A stretch of DNA of 40,890 nt from an uncultured Lachnospiraceae bacterium. Lineage in GTDB: Bacteria; Bacillota; Clostridia; Lachnospirales; Lachnospiraceae. The position numbers and the translations under genes were made by a program. Shown here piece by piece: positions 18,814 to 27,561 of the stretch; position 1 is the stretch's first letter, and every line of letters starts with the position of its first letter. A model generated the notes under the pieces. It searched no databases and was not told the DNA's origin. It saw only the letters and a list, made by a program, of their open reading frames with translations. The stretch is from contig CANQOK010000017.1 in assembly GCA_947625465.1 (NCBI GenBank), positions 1 through 40,890 on the forward strand, in the 5' to 3' direction.

Positions 18814-18863
18814 TGCACAAAAAGAACCGGTTTAATTTGACAGATTTGGAGAAAAAGAAAGAA

Positions 18864-20192
18864 ATGGGAAAAAAAGTCGCAATACACAATTTGGGCTGTA
18901 AAGTAAATGCCTATGAAACGGAAGCAATGGGGCAGCTGCTTGTGCAGAATGGATATGAATTAGTCCCGTTTTCCGAGCCTGCGGATATTTATATTGTCAA
19001 TACCTGTTCCGTGACCAATATCGCGGACCGGAAATCCCGGCAGATGCTGCACCGGGGGAAAAAACTGAATCCGAAAGCGCTGGTGATTGCAGTTGGATGT
19101 TACGTGCAGACGGCGGGGGCTGAAGCTGTGTTTGCGGACGGAGCAGTAGATATCGCAATCGGAAATAACCGGAAAAAAGATATTATTTCGGTAATCCGGC
19201 AGTATGAACGGAGCCATTCGGTCAATACTGATATGGTAGAGATTGGAAAAGAAACGGAATACGAGGAACTGGAGATCGAGACCGTAACGGAGCATACCCG
19301 GGCGTATATCAAGGTGCAGGACGGCTGCAACCAGTTTTGCAGCTATTGTGTGATTCCGTATGCAAGGGGAAGAATCCGGAGCCGCAGGCAGGAGCAGGTG
19401 CTGGCGGAGATCAGCCGTCTGGTAAGGGCGGGGTACCGGGAATTCGTTCTGACCGGGATCCATCTGACTTCTTACGGACTCGAACAGCCGGAATCGTCAG
19501 AAAATCTCCTGAGTCTGATCCGGGCGGCCGATCGGATCCCCGGCGTGGAGCGGATCCGTCTGGGATCTCTCGAACCGCGGGTTATTACGGAGGATTTTAT
19601 GAAAGCAATTTCGGAGCTTTCCCATATATGCCCGCATTTTCACCTTTCCCTGCAGAGCGGGTGCGATACGGTGTTAAGGCGAATGAACCGGAAATATACC
19701 ACGGAAGAATACGCCGCGTGCTGCCGTCTGATCCGGACGTATTTTCCGATGGCAGCCATTACAACGGATATTATCGTGGGATTTCCGGGAGAGACAGAAG
19801 CGGAATTTGCATCTACCAAAGACTTTGTACGGCAGATCCGGTTCGCGGATGCGCATATTTTTCCCTATTCCAGAAGAGAGGGGACTGCAGCGGCAGTTAT
19901 GCCGGGACAGATTGACGGTATGACAAAGCGCCGCCGCGCGCAGGAACTGGAAACAGTCTGCGCCGGGCTGACAGAGGCGTTTCACCGCGCGCTGGAGCAG
20001 ACGAGGCAGGAGGTTCTGTTTGAACAGCAGGAGAGCATAGACGGGAAAACCTATATGGTGGGACATACCGGAGCTTATGTAAAAGTTGCGGTAGAAACTG
20101 AGGAAAGACTGGATAATCGGATCGGAGATGTTTTTATATGCAAACCTTTGAATCGCGAAATAATGCTTGCCCAATTGGAAAATTTGTATTAG
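18864..20192 (+). CDS. mtaB: tRNA t6A methylthiotransferase MtaB
   Basis: A 442-residue radical-SAM enzyme that converts t6A37 to ms2t6A37 in tRNA. The N-terminal UPF0004 domain has Cys residues in HNLGCKVNAYE, VNTCSVTN and AVGCYVQ for the auxiliary cluster. The radical-SAM CxxxCxxC is in GCNQFCSYCVIPYARG. The C-terminal TRAM domain (about 375-440) binds RNA. 'LGCKVN.YETE' marks MtaB rather than MiaB. ATG 18864 gives the family N-terminus MGKKVAIHNLGCKVN; a GGAG lies 12 bases upstream. An in-frame ATG at 18813 would add 17 residues of no recognised similarity. The ireB gene follows after 39 bases. Confidence 0.93.
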   Translation: MGKKVAIHNLGCKVNAYETEAMGQLLVQNGYELVPFSEPADIYIVNTCSVTNIADRKSRQMLHRGKKLNPKALVIAVGCYVQTAGAEAVFADGAVDIAIGNNRKKDIISVIRQYERSHSVNTDMVEIGKETEYEELEIETVTEHTRAYIKVQDGCNQFCSYCVIPYARGRIRSRRQEQVLAEISRLVRAGYREFVLTGIHLTSYGLEQPESSENLLSLIRAADRIPGVERIRLGSLEPRVITEDFMKAISELSHICPHFHLSLQSGCDTVLRRMNRKYTTEEYAACCRLIRTYFPMAAITTDIIVGFPGETEAEFASTKDFVRQIRFADAHIFPYSRREGTAAAVMPGQIDGMTKRRRAQELETVCAGLTEAFHRALEQTRQEVLFEQQESIDGKTYMVGHTGAYVKVAVETEERLDNRIGDVFICKPLNREIMLAQLENLY

Positions 20193-20231
20193 AATAAAAT
20201 TGACAGAAAATTTCTATAAGGACGGAGAAAA

Positions 20232-20492
20232 ATGAAAGATTTAAGCAGTACACAATATTTCAGATCCCCCCAGGAAACAAAATTGGAAGTTTCCAAGGTT
20301 TTGGAGCTGGTATATGAAGCACTTGCGGAAAAGGGTTATAATCCGGTAAATCAGATCGTAGGGTATATTATGTCCGGGGATCCTACTTATATTACCAGTT
20401 ATAAGAACGCGAGAAGTCTGATTATGAAAGTAGAGCGTGACGAGTTGATTGAAGAGGCTTTGACCTATTATATCAATATGAAGCTGAAATAA
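20232..20492 (+). CDS. ireB: IreB family regulatory phosphoprotein (UPF0297)
   Basis: An 86-residue small protein matching IreB throughout ([56 protein letters not shown]). In Enterococcus IreB is phosphorylated on N-terminal threonines by the PASTA kinase IreK and tunes cephalosporin resistance; Thr7 here is a candidate site. The ireB-ruvX-DUF1292 order is strongly conserved in Firmicutes. ACGGAG precedes the ATG. Confidence 0.95.
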   Translation: MKDLSSTQYFRSPQETKLEVSKVLELVYEALAEKGYNPVNQIVGYIMSGDPTYITSYKNARSLIMKVERDELIEEALTYYINMKLK

Positions 20493-20515
20493 ACAGACTG
20501 ACGAATGGAGCCGGC

Positions 20516-20968
20516 ATGAGAATATTGGGTTTAGACTACGGAACAAAGACGGTGGGTGTTGCGATGAGCGATGCCCTGTGTATTACTGCCCAGGGGGTAG
20601 AGATCATACGGAGAACACAGGAGAATAAGTTACGCCGCACATATGCGAGAATTGAGGAACTGATCGGAACATATCAGATTGAGAAGATCGTGCTGGGCTA
20701 TCCGAAGCATATGAACGGTGATATTGGCGAGCGCGCAAAAGCCGCCGAAGCATTTCGCGCCGGTCTGGAGAGAAGAACCGGACTGGAAGTTGTGCTGTGG
20801 GATGAACGCCTGACTACGGTTGCGGCGGACAGAGCGATGATGGAAATGGGAATCCGGCGGGAGAACCGGAAGAAGTATGTAGATGAGATTGCGGCAACTT
20901 TTATTTTGCAGAGTTATCTGGATTATCTGGGCATGAAGCCGCAGGAAAGCGCCGGAACGGAGGATTAG
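20516..20968 (+). CDS. ruvX: Pre-16S rRNA nuclease / YqgF (RuvX) family
   Basis: A 150-residue RNase H-fold protein with [48 protein letters not shown] and the C-terminal [16 protein letters not shown]. The acidic residues of the Holliday-junction-resolvase-like fold are all present. The family completes 5' maturation of 16S rRNA. It sits between ireB and the DUF1292 gene, ending 1 base ahead of the latter's GTG. Confidence 0.95.
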   Translation: MRILGLDYGTKTVGVAMSDALCITAQGVEIIRRTQENKLRRTYARIEELIGTYQIEKIVLGYPKHMNGDIGERAKAAEAFRAGLERRTGLEVVLWDERLTTVAADRAMMEMGIRRENRKKYVDEIAATFILQSYLDYLGMKPQESAGTED

Positions 20969-20969
20969 T

Positions 20970-21230
20970 GTGGATCAGATTACAATCATGGACGAAAACG
21001 GGGAAAGCATAGATTTTTATGTATTGGAAGAAAGCAGAATCAATGGAACGGACTATATTCTGGTAACGGATTCCGAAGCGGATGAGGACGGAGAAGCCTA
21101 TATTTTACGTGATTGTTCGGAAGAATCAGATGCGGAAGCAGTTTATGAATTTGTAGAGGATGATACGGAACTGGAAGCCCTGTACAAAGTGTTTGGAGAA
21201 TTGTTGGAAGATGTGGAGATCGAGATATAA
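20970..21230 (+). CDS. DUF1292 (YrzB-like) acidic protein
   Basis: An 86-residue, very acidic protein matching DUF1292: ITIMDENGESIDFYVLEE, DYILVTDSE, EDGEAYILRD and a C-terminal ELEALYKVFGELLED. Function is unknown; the family is nearly always next to ruvX and ireB, hinting at RNA processing or translation. The GTG start follows CGGAGG, which lies in the end of ruvX, indicating translational coupling. Confidence 0.9.
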   Translation: MDQITIMDENGESIDFYVLEESRINGTDYILVTDSEADEDGEAYILRDCSEESDAEAVYEFVEDDTELEALYKVFGELLEDVEIEI

Positions 21231-21256
21231 GAGTACGGGCAGAATTGGAGGTTAAT

Positions 21257-22921
21257 TTGAAGGAAGAGAAGATCGGAAAAGTTAAGATGATTCCGTTAGG
21301 CGGTCTGGAAGAGATCGGAATGAATATGACCGCGTTTGAATATGAAGATGAGATTATTGTAGTGGACTGCGGCCTGTCTTTCCCGGATGACGATATGCTG
21401 GGAATTGACCTGGTCATACCGGATACTACGTATTTGAAAGAAAATATTGAGAAGGTAAAGGGACTGATCATTACCCATGGGCATGAGGACCATATCGGCG
21501 CCATTCCCTATATATTTGATGAGATCAATATTCCTATTTACGCCACAAAACTGACGATGGCGCTGATCGAGGGCAAACTGAAAGAACGGAATATGCAGGG
21601 GAATGTACGGCGAAAAGTGGTAAAGTACGGACAGTCCATCATTTTGGACAGTTTTCGGATCGAGTTTATCCGCACCAACCACAGCATTTCAGACGCGGCT
21701 GCTCTGGCGATCTATACGCCTGCCGGCGTGATCGTGCATACAGGAGATTTTAAGATTGATTATACGCCTGTATTTGGAGACGCCATCGATCTGGCGCGGT
21801 TTGGAGAACTCGGCAAGAAGGGCGTGCTGGCGCTGCTGTGCGACAGCACCAATGCGGAACGTCCCGGCTTTACCATGTCGGAACGGACGGTCGGAAAGAC
21901 CATTGAACACATTTTTTCAGAGAATACCAAGAGCAGGATCATTGTCGCCACGTTTGCGTCCAATGTGGACCGTGTGCAGCAGATCATTAACTGCGCATAT
22001 CAGTATGGCCGAAAAGTCATTATTGAAGGCAGAAGCATGGTCAATATTATTACCATTGCCGGAGAACTGGGGTATCTGAATATTCCGGAGAATACGCTGA
22101 TCGATATTGAACTGATGAAGAATTATACGGATGATCAGCTGGTGCTGATCACGACCGGCAGTCAGGGAGAATCCATGGCTGCCTTATCCCGTATGGCGGC
22201 TTCGATCCATAAGAAGGTGACGATCAAACCGACCGATATAGTTGTATTGAGTTCTCATCCGATCCCGGGAAATGAGAAGGCGGTATCCCGTGTGATCAAT
22301 GAGCTCTCCATGAAAGGAGCGAAGGTTATTTTTCAGGATACCCATGTGTCCGGGCATGCCTGTCAGGAAGAGATCAAGCTTATTTACTCTCTGGTAAAAC
22401 CGAAATACGCGATTCCGGTGCATGGTGAATACCGGCATCTGAAGGCGCAGGCGGAGCTGGCGGAAACGATGGGGATCCCGAAGGAAAATATCTTCCTGTT
22501 GTCTGCCGGAGATGTATTGAGCATGAATGAAGAAAGCGCCGAAGTGACCGGAACGGTAACCGCGGGCGGACTTCTGGTAGATGGCCTCGGCGTGGGAGAC
22601 GTGGGAAATATCGTTCTGCGGGACCGGCAGAATCTGGCGGAAAATGGAATTATTATCGTGGTAGTTACGCTGGAACGCTACAGCAACGAACTGTTGGCGG
22701 GACCGGATATTGTATCAAGGGGCTTTGTTTATGTGAGAGAATCGGAGAATCTGATGGAGGAAGCGCGCAGCGTTGTCAATGAGGCCCTGCTGGGATGTCT
22801 GGACAAACGGGTATCAGACTGGGGACGGATCAAAATGGTGATCAAAGACAGCCTGGGGGATTTCCTGTGGAAACGGATGAAACGGAATCCAATGATTCTG
22901 CCGATCATTATGGAAGTGTAG
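21257..22921 (+). CDS. Ribonuclease J
   Basis: A 554-residue metallo-beta-lactamase/beta-CASP ribonuclease central to mRNA decay and rRNA maturation. Present are MIPLGGLEEIGMNM, the Zn-binding ITHGHEDHIGAIPY, NHSISDAAALAI, VHTGDFKIDYTP, and the beta-CASP motifs GSQGE and SSHPIPGNE, then PVHGEYRHL. The C-terminal domain is complete (DGLGVGDVGNIVLRDR onward). TTG 21257 is chosen because GGAGG at 21247-21251 is 5 bases upstream; TTG 21245 is in frame but lies inside that site's spacing. It cannot be assigned to J1 or J2 by eye. Confidence 0.95.
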   Translation: MKEEKIGKVKMIPLGGLEEIGMNMTAFEYEDEIIVVDCGLSFPDDDMLGIDLVIPDTTYLKENIEKVKGLIITHGHEDHIGAIPYIFDEINIPIYATKLTMALIEGKLKERNMQGNVRRKVVKYGQSIILDSFRIEFIRTNHSISDAAALAIYTPAGVIVHTGDFKIDYTPVFGDAIDLARFGELGKKGVLALLCDSTNAERPGFTMSERTVGKTIEHIFSENTKSRIIVATFASNVDRVQQIINCAYQYGRKVIIEGRSMVNIITIAGELGYLNIPENTLIDIELMKNYTDDQLVLITTGSQGESMAALSRMAASIHKKVTIKPTDIVVLSSHPIPGNEKAVSRVINELSMKGAKVIFQDTHVSGHACQEEIKLIYSLVKPKYAIPVHGEYRHLKAQAELAETMGIPKENIFLLSAGDVLSMNEESAEVTGTVTAGGLLVDGLGVGDVGNIVLRDRQNLAENGIIIVVVTLERYSNELLAGPDIVSRGFVYVRESENLMEEARSVVNEALLGCLDKRVSDWGRIKMVIKDSLGDFLWKRMKRNPMILPIIMEV

Positions 22922-22944
22922 CAAGATACAGATTGGAGTAAATC

Positions 22945-23334
22945 ATGAACATCAGAAAAGCGTCGGAAGCATTTACAAAAAATTTGGTAAAGATCGTGAT
23001 CTATGCGATATTTGTCGTTGTACTGGTTGTTTTAACGATGATGGCGTACCGATACGGACAGCGGGTATTTTCTGCCAGCGGGATAGAACAGGCGCCAGGG
23101 ACCGATATTTATCTGACGATACCAGAGGATTCCAGTGCCAAAGAGGTAGGCGGAATTCTGGAAAGCTATGGCGTGATCGGCGATTCTTTTATTTTCCGGC
23201 TGCAGGCGTTTATTTACGAACTGGATGATATGGATATCGTACCCGGAGATTATACGTTTAATACGTCTCAGAATGCGGAACAGATCATTGAAATGCTGAA
23301 AACCGGACCGGAGACTGAGGAGCAGGAAGAATGA
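22945..23334 (+). CDS. MltG-like N-terminal stub (no transglycosylase domain)
   Basis: A 129-residue protein with one N-terminal membrane helix (about 18-38) and an external segment resembling the LysM-like entry domain of MltG/YceG: IPEDSSAKEVGGILESYGVIGDSFIFRLQAF and PGDYTFNTSQNAEQIIEML. Full MltG is over 300 residues and carries the catalytic Glu in a later domain, which is missing here, so no glycan cleavage is expected. The frame is clean with no following remnant, so it looks like a conserved short form rather than a fresh truncation. Its ATGA overlap with the methyltransferase gene keeps the mltG-trmR order known from Bacillus. Confidence 0.8.
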   Translation: MNIRKASEAFTKNLVKIVIYAIFVVVLVVLTMMAYRYGQRVFSASGIEQAPGTDIYLTIPEDSSAKEVGGILESYGVIGDSFIFRLQAFIYELDDMDIVPGDYTFNTSQNAEQIIEMLKTGPETEEQEE

Positions 23335-23999
23335 TTGTAAATGACAGGATTGTGACGTTTCTCCATTCGCTGGAACAGGCAAATCCGCCGCTTTTGTTGG
23401 AAATGGAACAGTTTGCCGCCGTGCATCATGTCCCGATTATCCGGAAGGAAATGGAGAGTTTTTTGCAGGTAATGATCCGGATTTCAGCGCCAAGGCGGAT
23501 TCTGGAGGTCGGAACGGCGATCGGTTATTCCGCCCTGATCATGGCGCAGGCAATGCCTGCTGATTGTGAGATCATCACGATAGAGAATTATGAAAAACGC
23601 ATTTCCGCTGCCAGAGAAAATATCCGGCGGGCAGGAATGGATACGCGGATTACCCTGATAGAGGGAGATGCGATGAAGGTGCTTCCGGAGCTGGAGGGCA
23701 CCTTCGATTTTATTTTTATGGACGCGGCAAAGGGACAGTATCTTCATTTCCTGCCCGAGATCCTGCGGCTGATGCCGGAAGGCGGCGTATTGATCTCGGA
23801 TAATGTTCTGCAGGAGGGAGATCTGATCGAATCCCGTTATACCGTTACGAGGCGGAACCGTACGATCTACAGCCGGATGCGGGAGTATTTGTATCTGCTG
23901 AAGCATCATCCTGTTCTGGAAACAAGCATTATACCGATTGGGGACGGCATTACCGTAAGTGTCAGGCGGCCGGACGGTCCGGATACGGAGAAAGGATAA
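23331..23999 (+). CDS. trmR: O-methyltransferase, probable tRNA 5-hydroxyuridine methyltransferase TrmR
   Basis: A 222-residue class I SAM-dependent O-methyltransferase (family 3). The SAM site is ILEVGTAIGYSALIMAQ, followed by ITIENYEK, FDFIFMDAAKGQY with metal-binding Asp, and LISDNVLQEGDL. In Bacillus the orthologous gene (formerly yrrM) makes mo5U34 in tRNA from ho5U34, and it is next to mltG and the U32 genes trhP1/P2, the same arrangement as here. Function is therefore assigned by family plus neighbourhood. The ATG overlaps the upstream stop by 4 bases. Confidence 0.82.
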   Translation: MIVNDRIVTFLHSLEQANPPLLLEMEQFAAVHHVPIIRKEMESFLQVMIRISAPRRILEVGTAIGYSALIMAQAMPADCEIITIENYEKRISAARENIRRAGMDTRITLIEGDAMKVLPELEGTFDFIFMDAAKGQYLHFLPEILRLMPEGGVLISDNVLQEGDLIESRYTVTRRNRTIYSRMREYLYLLKHHPVLETSIIPIGDGITVSVRRPDGPDTEKG

Positions 24000-24007
24000 A
24001 AGCAGAT

Positions 24008-25234
24008 ATGAAGAAACCAGAGTTATTGATTCCGGCGAGCAGTCTGGAGGTTTTAAAAACAGCGGTTGTATTTGGGGCCGACGCGGTTTATATCGGCGGA
24101 GAGGCGTTTGGGCTGCGGGCAAAGGCGAAAAATTTTTCCCCGGAAGAGATGGCAGAGGGGATCCGGTTCGCCCATGAACGAAATGCAAAGGTCTATGTGA
24201 CGGCCAATATTCTGGCGCACAACGCGGATCTGGAAGGAGTCCGTCAGTATTTTACAGAACTGAAAGAACTGAAGCCGGATGCTCTGATCATTTCGGATCC
24301 GGCAGTCTTTCAGATCGCGAAGGAAGTCATTCCGGAAGTGGAGATTCATATCAGCACACAGGCGAACAATACGAATTACGGCACTTTTTTATTCTGGCAC
24401 AGCCTGGGCGCGAAGCGGGTTGTAACCGCGAGAGAATTGTCTCTGGAAGAGATCCGGGAGATCCGCCGGCAGATTCCGGCAGATCTGGAGATTGAGACCT
24501 TTGTCCACGGCGCCATGTGTATTTCCTATTCCGGCAGATGTCTGCTCAGCAGCTTTCTGGCAGGAAGGGACGCCAATCAGGGGGCATGTACCCATCCGTG
24601 CCGCTGGAAGTATTATGTGATGGAGGAGTCACGGCCCGGAGAGTATATGCCGGTTTATGAAAATGACCGGGGAACCTTTCTGTTTAATTCCAGGGATCTG
24701 TGTATGATCGGCCATATTCCGGAACTGGCGGAAGCTGGAATTGACAGCTTTAAGGTGGAAGGCAGGATGAAGACCGCGCTGTATGTGGCTACCGTGGCAA
24801 GAGCCTACCGGCTTGCGATTGATGATTGTTTTGCGGATCCCGAAGGGTATCGGAGCCGGATTCCCTATTATGAGGAAGAGGTTACCAGGTGTACGCATCG
24901 GCTTTATACAACGGGATTCTTTTTCGGCAGGCCAAATGAAGAAACCCAGATTTATGAGAGCAGTACGTATGTAAAAGGCTATACGTATCTGGGAATGATC
25001 CTGGGACAGAATGAGCAGGGCCTTTGGAGAATCGAACAGCGAAATAAATTTTCAGTCGGAGAAGAAATTGAGGTTATGCAGCCGGATGGTACGGATCTGA
25101 CAGTCCGGGTACGCAGGATCACAGACAAAGAGGGGAATGTAATGGAAAGCGCCCCGCATCCTAAGCAGGAATTATACGTAGATCTGGGTACAAACGTGCA
25201 GGTGTATGACATTTTAAGACGCAGGGAAAACTGA
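24008..25234 (+). CDS. U32-family protein, probable tRNA 5-hydroxylation factor TrhP
   Basis: A 408-residue peptidase-U32 family protein. ELLIPASSLEVLKTAVVFGADAVYIGGE is the N-terminal barrel motif. The U32 signature spans ETFVHGAMCISYSGRCLLSS with conserved cysteines; TNAQ-type residues and PCRW continue the cysteine set (likely Fe-S ligands). SRDLCMI and DSFKVEGRMK follow, then a C-terminal beta-barrel region. Members beside trmR (yrrN/yrrO in Bacillus, yegQ/TrhP in E. coli) produce ho5U34, the substrate of TrmR. Bacillus has two genes; only one is visible here. Confidence 0.85.
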   Translation: MKKPELLIPASSLEVLKTAVVFGADAVYIGGEAFGLRAKAKNFSPEEMAEGIRFAHERNAKVYVTANILAHNADLEGVRQYFTELKELKPDALIISDPAVFQIAKEVIPEVEIHISTQANNTNYGTFLFWHSLGAKRVVTARELSLEEIREIRRQIPADLEIETFVHGAMCISYSGRCLLSSFLAGRDANQGACTHPCRWKYYVMEESRPGEYMPVYENDRGTFLFNSRDLCMIGHIPELAEAGIDSFKVEGRMKTALYVATVARAYRLAIDDCFADPEGYRSRIPYYEEEVTRCTHRLYTTGFFFGRPNEETQIYESSTYVKGYTYLGMILGQNEQGLWRIEQRNKFSVGEEIEVMQPDGTDLTVRVRRITDKEGNVMESAPHPKQELYVDLGTNVQVYDILRRREN

Positions 25235-25249
25235 AAAAGGACTCGCACT

Positions 25250-25945
25250 TTGGCGAACGACACAAGCCGTCTGGGCATAAACTATAGAAATATAGTTTCT
25301 CAGGTGGCTTTTTTGCGGACATTTTCAAAACCATTAACACAGGCTGAAGAGAAAACATATTTGGAGCGTTTGAAACAGGGGGATCAAGAGGCGAGAAATG
25401 TATTGATCGAACGGAATCTGCGGCTGGTTACCCATATTATCAAAAAATACGCGCTGTCGGACCGGGATCTGGACGATCTGATCTCAATCGGGACGATCGG
25501 ACTGATCAAGGCGGTAGATACGTTTGATCCGGAAAAATCCAGCAAACTGGGGACTTACGCGGCCCGGTGCATTGAAAATGAGCTGTTGATGATGCTGAGA
25601 AGCGATAAAAAGCATGCAAAAGATGTCTCCCTCTATGAACCCATCGGAACAGACAAGGAAGGAAATGTCATTCGGCTGGTGGATGTGATTGAGGGAGAGG
25701 AGCTGGATGTGGTAGAACGGTGCGACCGGTCACAGAAGACCGTGTGGGTTATGCGGGCATTGCGGGAGTATTTAACGCCCAGAGAACGGGAAATCCTGAT
25801 CATGCGGTATGGACTTTACGGAAACGAGCCGGTCACGCAGCGGGAGCTGGCCCAACGGCTTCAGATCAGTCGGAGTTATGTATCCCGAATTGAAAAAAAG
25901 GCTTTGCAAAAGCTAAAAAGCTGGTATCAAAAAAATAATAGATAA
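25250..25945 (+). CDS. sigK: Sporulation RNA polymerase sigma factor SigK
   Basis: A 231-residue sigma-70 family factor resembling mother-cell SigK. Region 2 has ARNVLIERNLRLVTHIIKKYA, DDLISIGTIGLIKAVDTFDPE and KLGTYAARCIENELLMMLRSDKK; DVSLYEPIGTDKEGNVIRL is typical of SigE/SigK; region 4 has LTPREREILIMRYGLYG and RELAQRLQISRSYVSRIEKKAL. The gene is continuous, with no skin-type element interrupting it. The N-terminus before FSKPLTQAEEK is about 25 residues and only mildly hydrophobic, so a Bacillus-like pro-sequence is doubtful. TTG is the start, with AAGG 9 bases upstream. Confidence 0.9.
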   Translation: MANDTSRLGINYRNIVSQVAFLRTFSKPLTQAEEKTYLERLKQGDQEARNVLIERNLRLVTHIIKKYALSDRDLDDLISIGTIGLIKAVDTFDPEKSSKLGTYAARCIENELLMMLRSDKKHAKDVSLYEPIGTDKEGNVIRLVDVIEGEELDVVERCDRSQKTVWVMRALREYLTPREREILIMRYGLYGNEPVTQRELAQRLQISRSYVSRIEKKALQKLKSWYQKNNR

Positions 25946-25950
25946 CATTA

Positions 25951-25979
25951 TTGACAAAAAGAGAATTGTTTGATAATAT
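25951..25979 (+). promoter_or_regulatory. SigA promoter of comM-dprA
   Basis: Consensus TTGACA (25951-25956), 17-bp spacer, TAATAT (25974-25979), immediately downstream of sigK. Transcription would begin near 25986, 28 bases ahead of the comM TTG. Confidence 0.8.
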
Positions 25980-26013
25980 GAGATACAAACATTAGAAGAA
26001 AAGAGGAATGTAA

Positions 26014-27558
26014 TTGTATTGCTGCTTAAAAGGTATGGTTGTATTGGGAATCGAAGCGGAGATTGTCGATGTAGAAGTAGACATTGGAGACGGTCTGCCC
26101 GCTTTTGAAATGGTAGGGCTGCCTGCTTCTGAAGTCCGGGAGGCAAAGGAACGAGTCAGAGCGGCGATTAAAAACAGCGGGTTTACTCTGCCCGCGAAGC
26201 GGATTACCGTGAACCTGTCGCCTGGGGATATCCCGAAAAGAGGAACCGGACTGGATCTGCCGATTGCGGTGGGAATTCTATGCGGATTGGGGATTGTGTC
26301 GAAGCATCTGGCGGAGAATGCGGTATTTGCGGGAGAATTGGGATTGGAGGGAACTGTTCGCGCCTGTAACGGCGTTCTTCGTATGGTTCAAAAGGCGGAG
26401 AGCGTCCATTGCAGCCGCTTTTTTTTATCCAGAGAAAACCGATATGAGGCAGGCGTGGCGGAGCAGACAGAAGTGATCGGGGTTCGGACTTTATATGAAG
26501 TCGTTTCTATTTTAAATGGGGGAGATTATGACGCGGAGCCGGCAGTTCAGTTGGAAGACTGGCTCAGAGTCCGGACCGATCGGGGAGACGGATTGGATTT
26601 CTCTCAGATCATTGGACAGGTTTCCATGAAACGGGCAGTCCGGACAGCGGTGGCCGGCCGGCATAATCTGCTGCTGATCGGTCCGCCGGGAGCCGGTAAG
26701 ACGATGGCGGCAAAGCGGATTCCCGGTATACTGCCGCGGCTGACTGTCAGGGAATGCAAGGAAATTTCCGGTATTTACAGCGCGGCCGGAATGCTGGAGC
26801 AGGATGCATTTGTATGGAAACGTCCTTTCAGGGAAGTGCACCACAGTATTACGAAACAGGCGCTGATCGGCGGCGGCAGATATCCGAAGCCGGGAGAGGT
26901 TACGCTGGCGCATACAGGCGTATTATTCCTGGACGAGTACGGGGAATTTCCGCCCCATATTCTGGAACTGCTGCGCCAGCCGATGGAAGCGAAAGAAATC
27001 TGTATCAGCAGGTTGGACAGAAGATATGTGTTTCCTGCGGATTTTATGCTGGTGGCTGCTATGAATCCCTGTAAATGCGGGTATTATCCGGATCGGAACC
27101 GCTGCCGCTGTCCGGAACAGGAAGTAAGGCGGTATCTGCAGCGCATCAGCGGTCCGCTGCTGGATCGGATCGATCTGGCAGCTTATGTACCTAAAGCGGA
27201 AATAGGGCAGTTGGAGAACGGACAGACCGGAGAGAGCTCTGCGGAAATGCGGGAACAGATTCAGGCGGCATGGCAGCTGCAGCGGGAACGCTACCGGGAT
27301 GCCGGTATTTTATTTAACGGACAGCTGCAGGGCAGCCAGACGGAGCGGTATTGCCGGTTGACCGAAGAGGCGGGGCGGCTTCTTTCCCAGGCGGCAAGGC
27401 ATTTGGAATTCAGCGCCAGAGGGTATTATAAGGTAATGAAAACGGCGAGAACCGTTGCGGATCTGGACGGGGCGGAACAGATCGCTGCTGCGCATATAGC
27501 GGAGGCGATCAGCTATCGGGCGGCAGATCTGCAGAGTCTGACGGCGGAAACGGGGTAG
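26014..27558 (+). CDS. comM: ComM/YifB-family Mg-chelatase-like AAA+ ATPase
   Basis: A 514-residue protein. An N-terminal Lon-protease-like S5 fold domain (about 20-150, GLPAFEMVGLPASEVREAKERVRAAIKNSGF-type region) is followed by an AAA+ Mg-chelatase module with Walker A GPPGAGKTMAAKRIPGILP, a Walker B in GVLFLDEYGEFPP, and the sensor segment LVAAMNPCKCGYY with a cysteine cluster. In naturally competent bacteria ComM is a branch-migration helicase that aids integration of transformed DNA. The TTG start has GAGG 7 bases upstream. dprA follows after 3 bases, fitting a shared recombination role. Confidence 0.93.
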   Translation: MYCCLKGMVVLGIEAEIVDVEVDIGDGLPAFEMVGLPASEVREAKERVRAAIKNSGFTLPAKRITVNLSPGDIPKRGTGLDLPIAVGILCGLGIVSKHLAENAVFAGELGLEGTVRACNGVLRMVQKAESVHCSRFFLSRENRYEAGVAEQTEVIGVRTLYEVVSILNGGDYDAEPAVQLEDWLRVRTDRGDGLDFSQIIGQVSMKRAVRTAVAGRHNLLLIGPPGAGKTMAAKRIPGILPRLTVRECKEISGIYSAAGMLEQDAFVWKRPFREVHHSITKQALIGGGRYPKPGEVTLAHTGVLFLDEYGEFPPHILELLRQPMEAKEICISRLDRRYVFPADFMLVAAMNPCKCGYYPDRNRCRCPEQEVRRYLQRISGPLLDRIDLAAYVPKAEIGQLENGQTGESSAEMREQIQAAWQLQRERYRDAGILFNGQLQGSQTERYCRLTEEAGRLLSQAARHLEFSARGYYKVMKTARTVADLDGAEQIAAAHIAEAISYRAADLQSLTAETG

Positions 27559-27561
27559 CAT

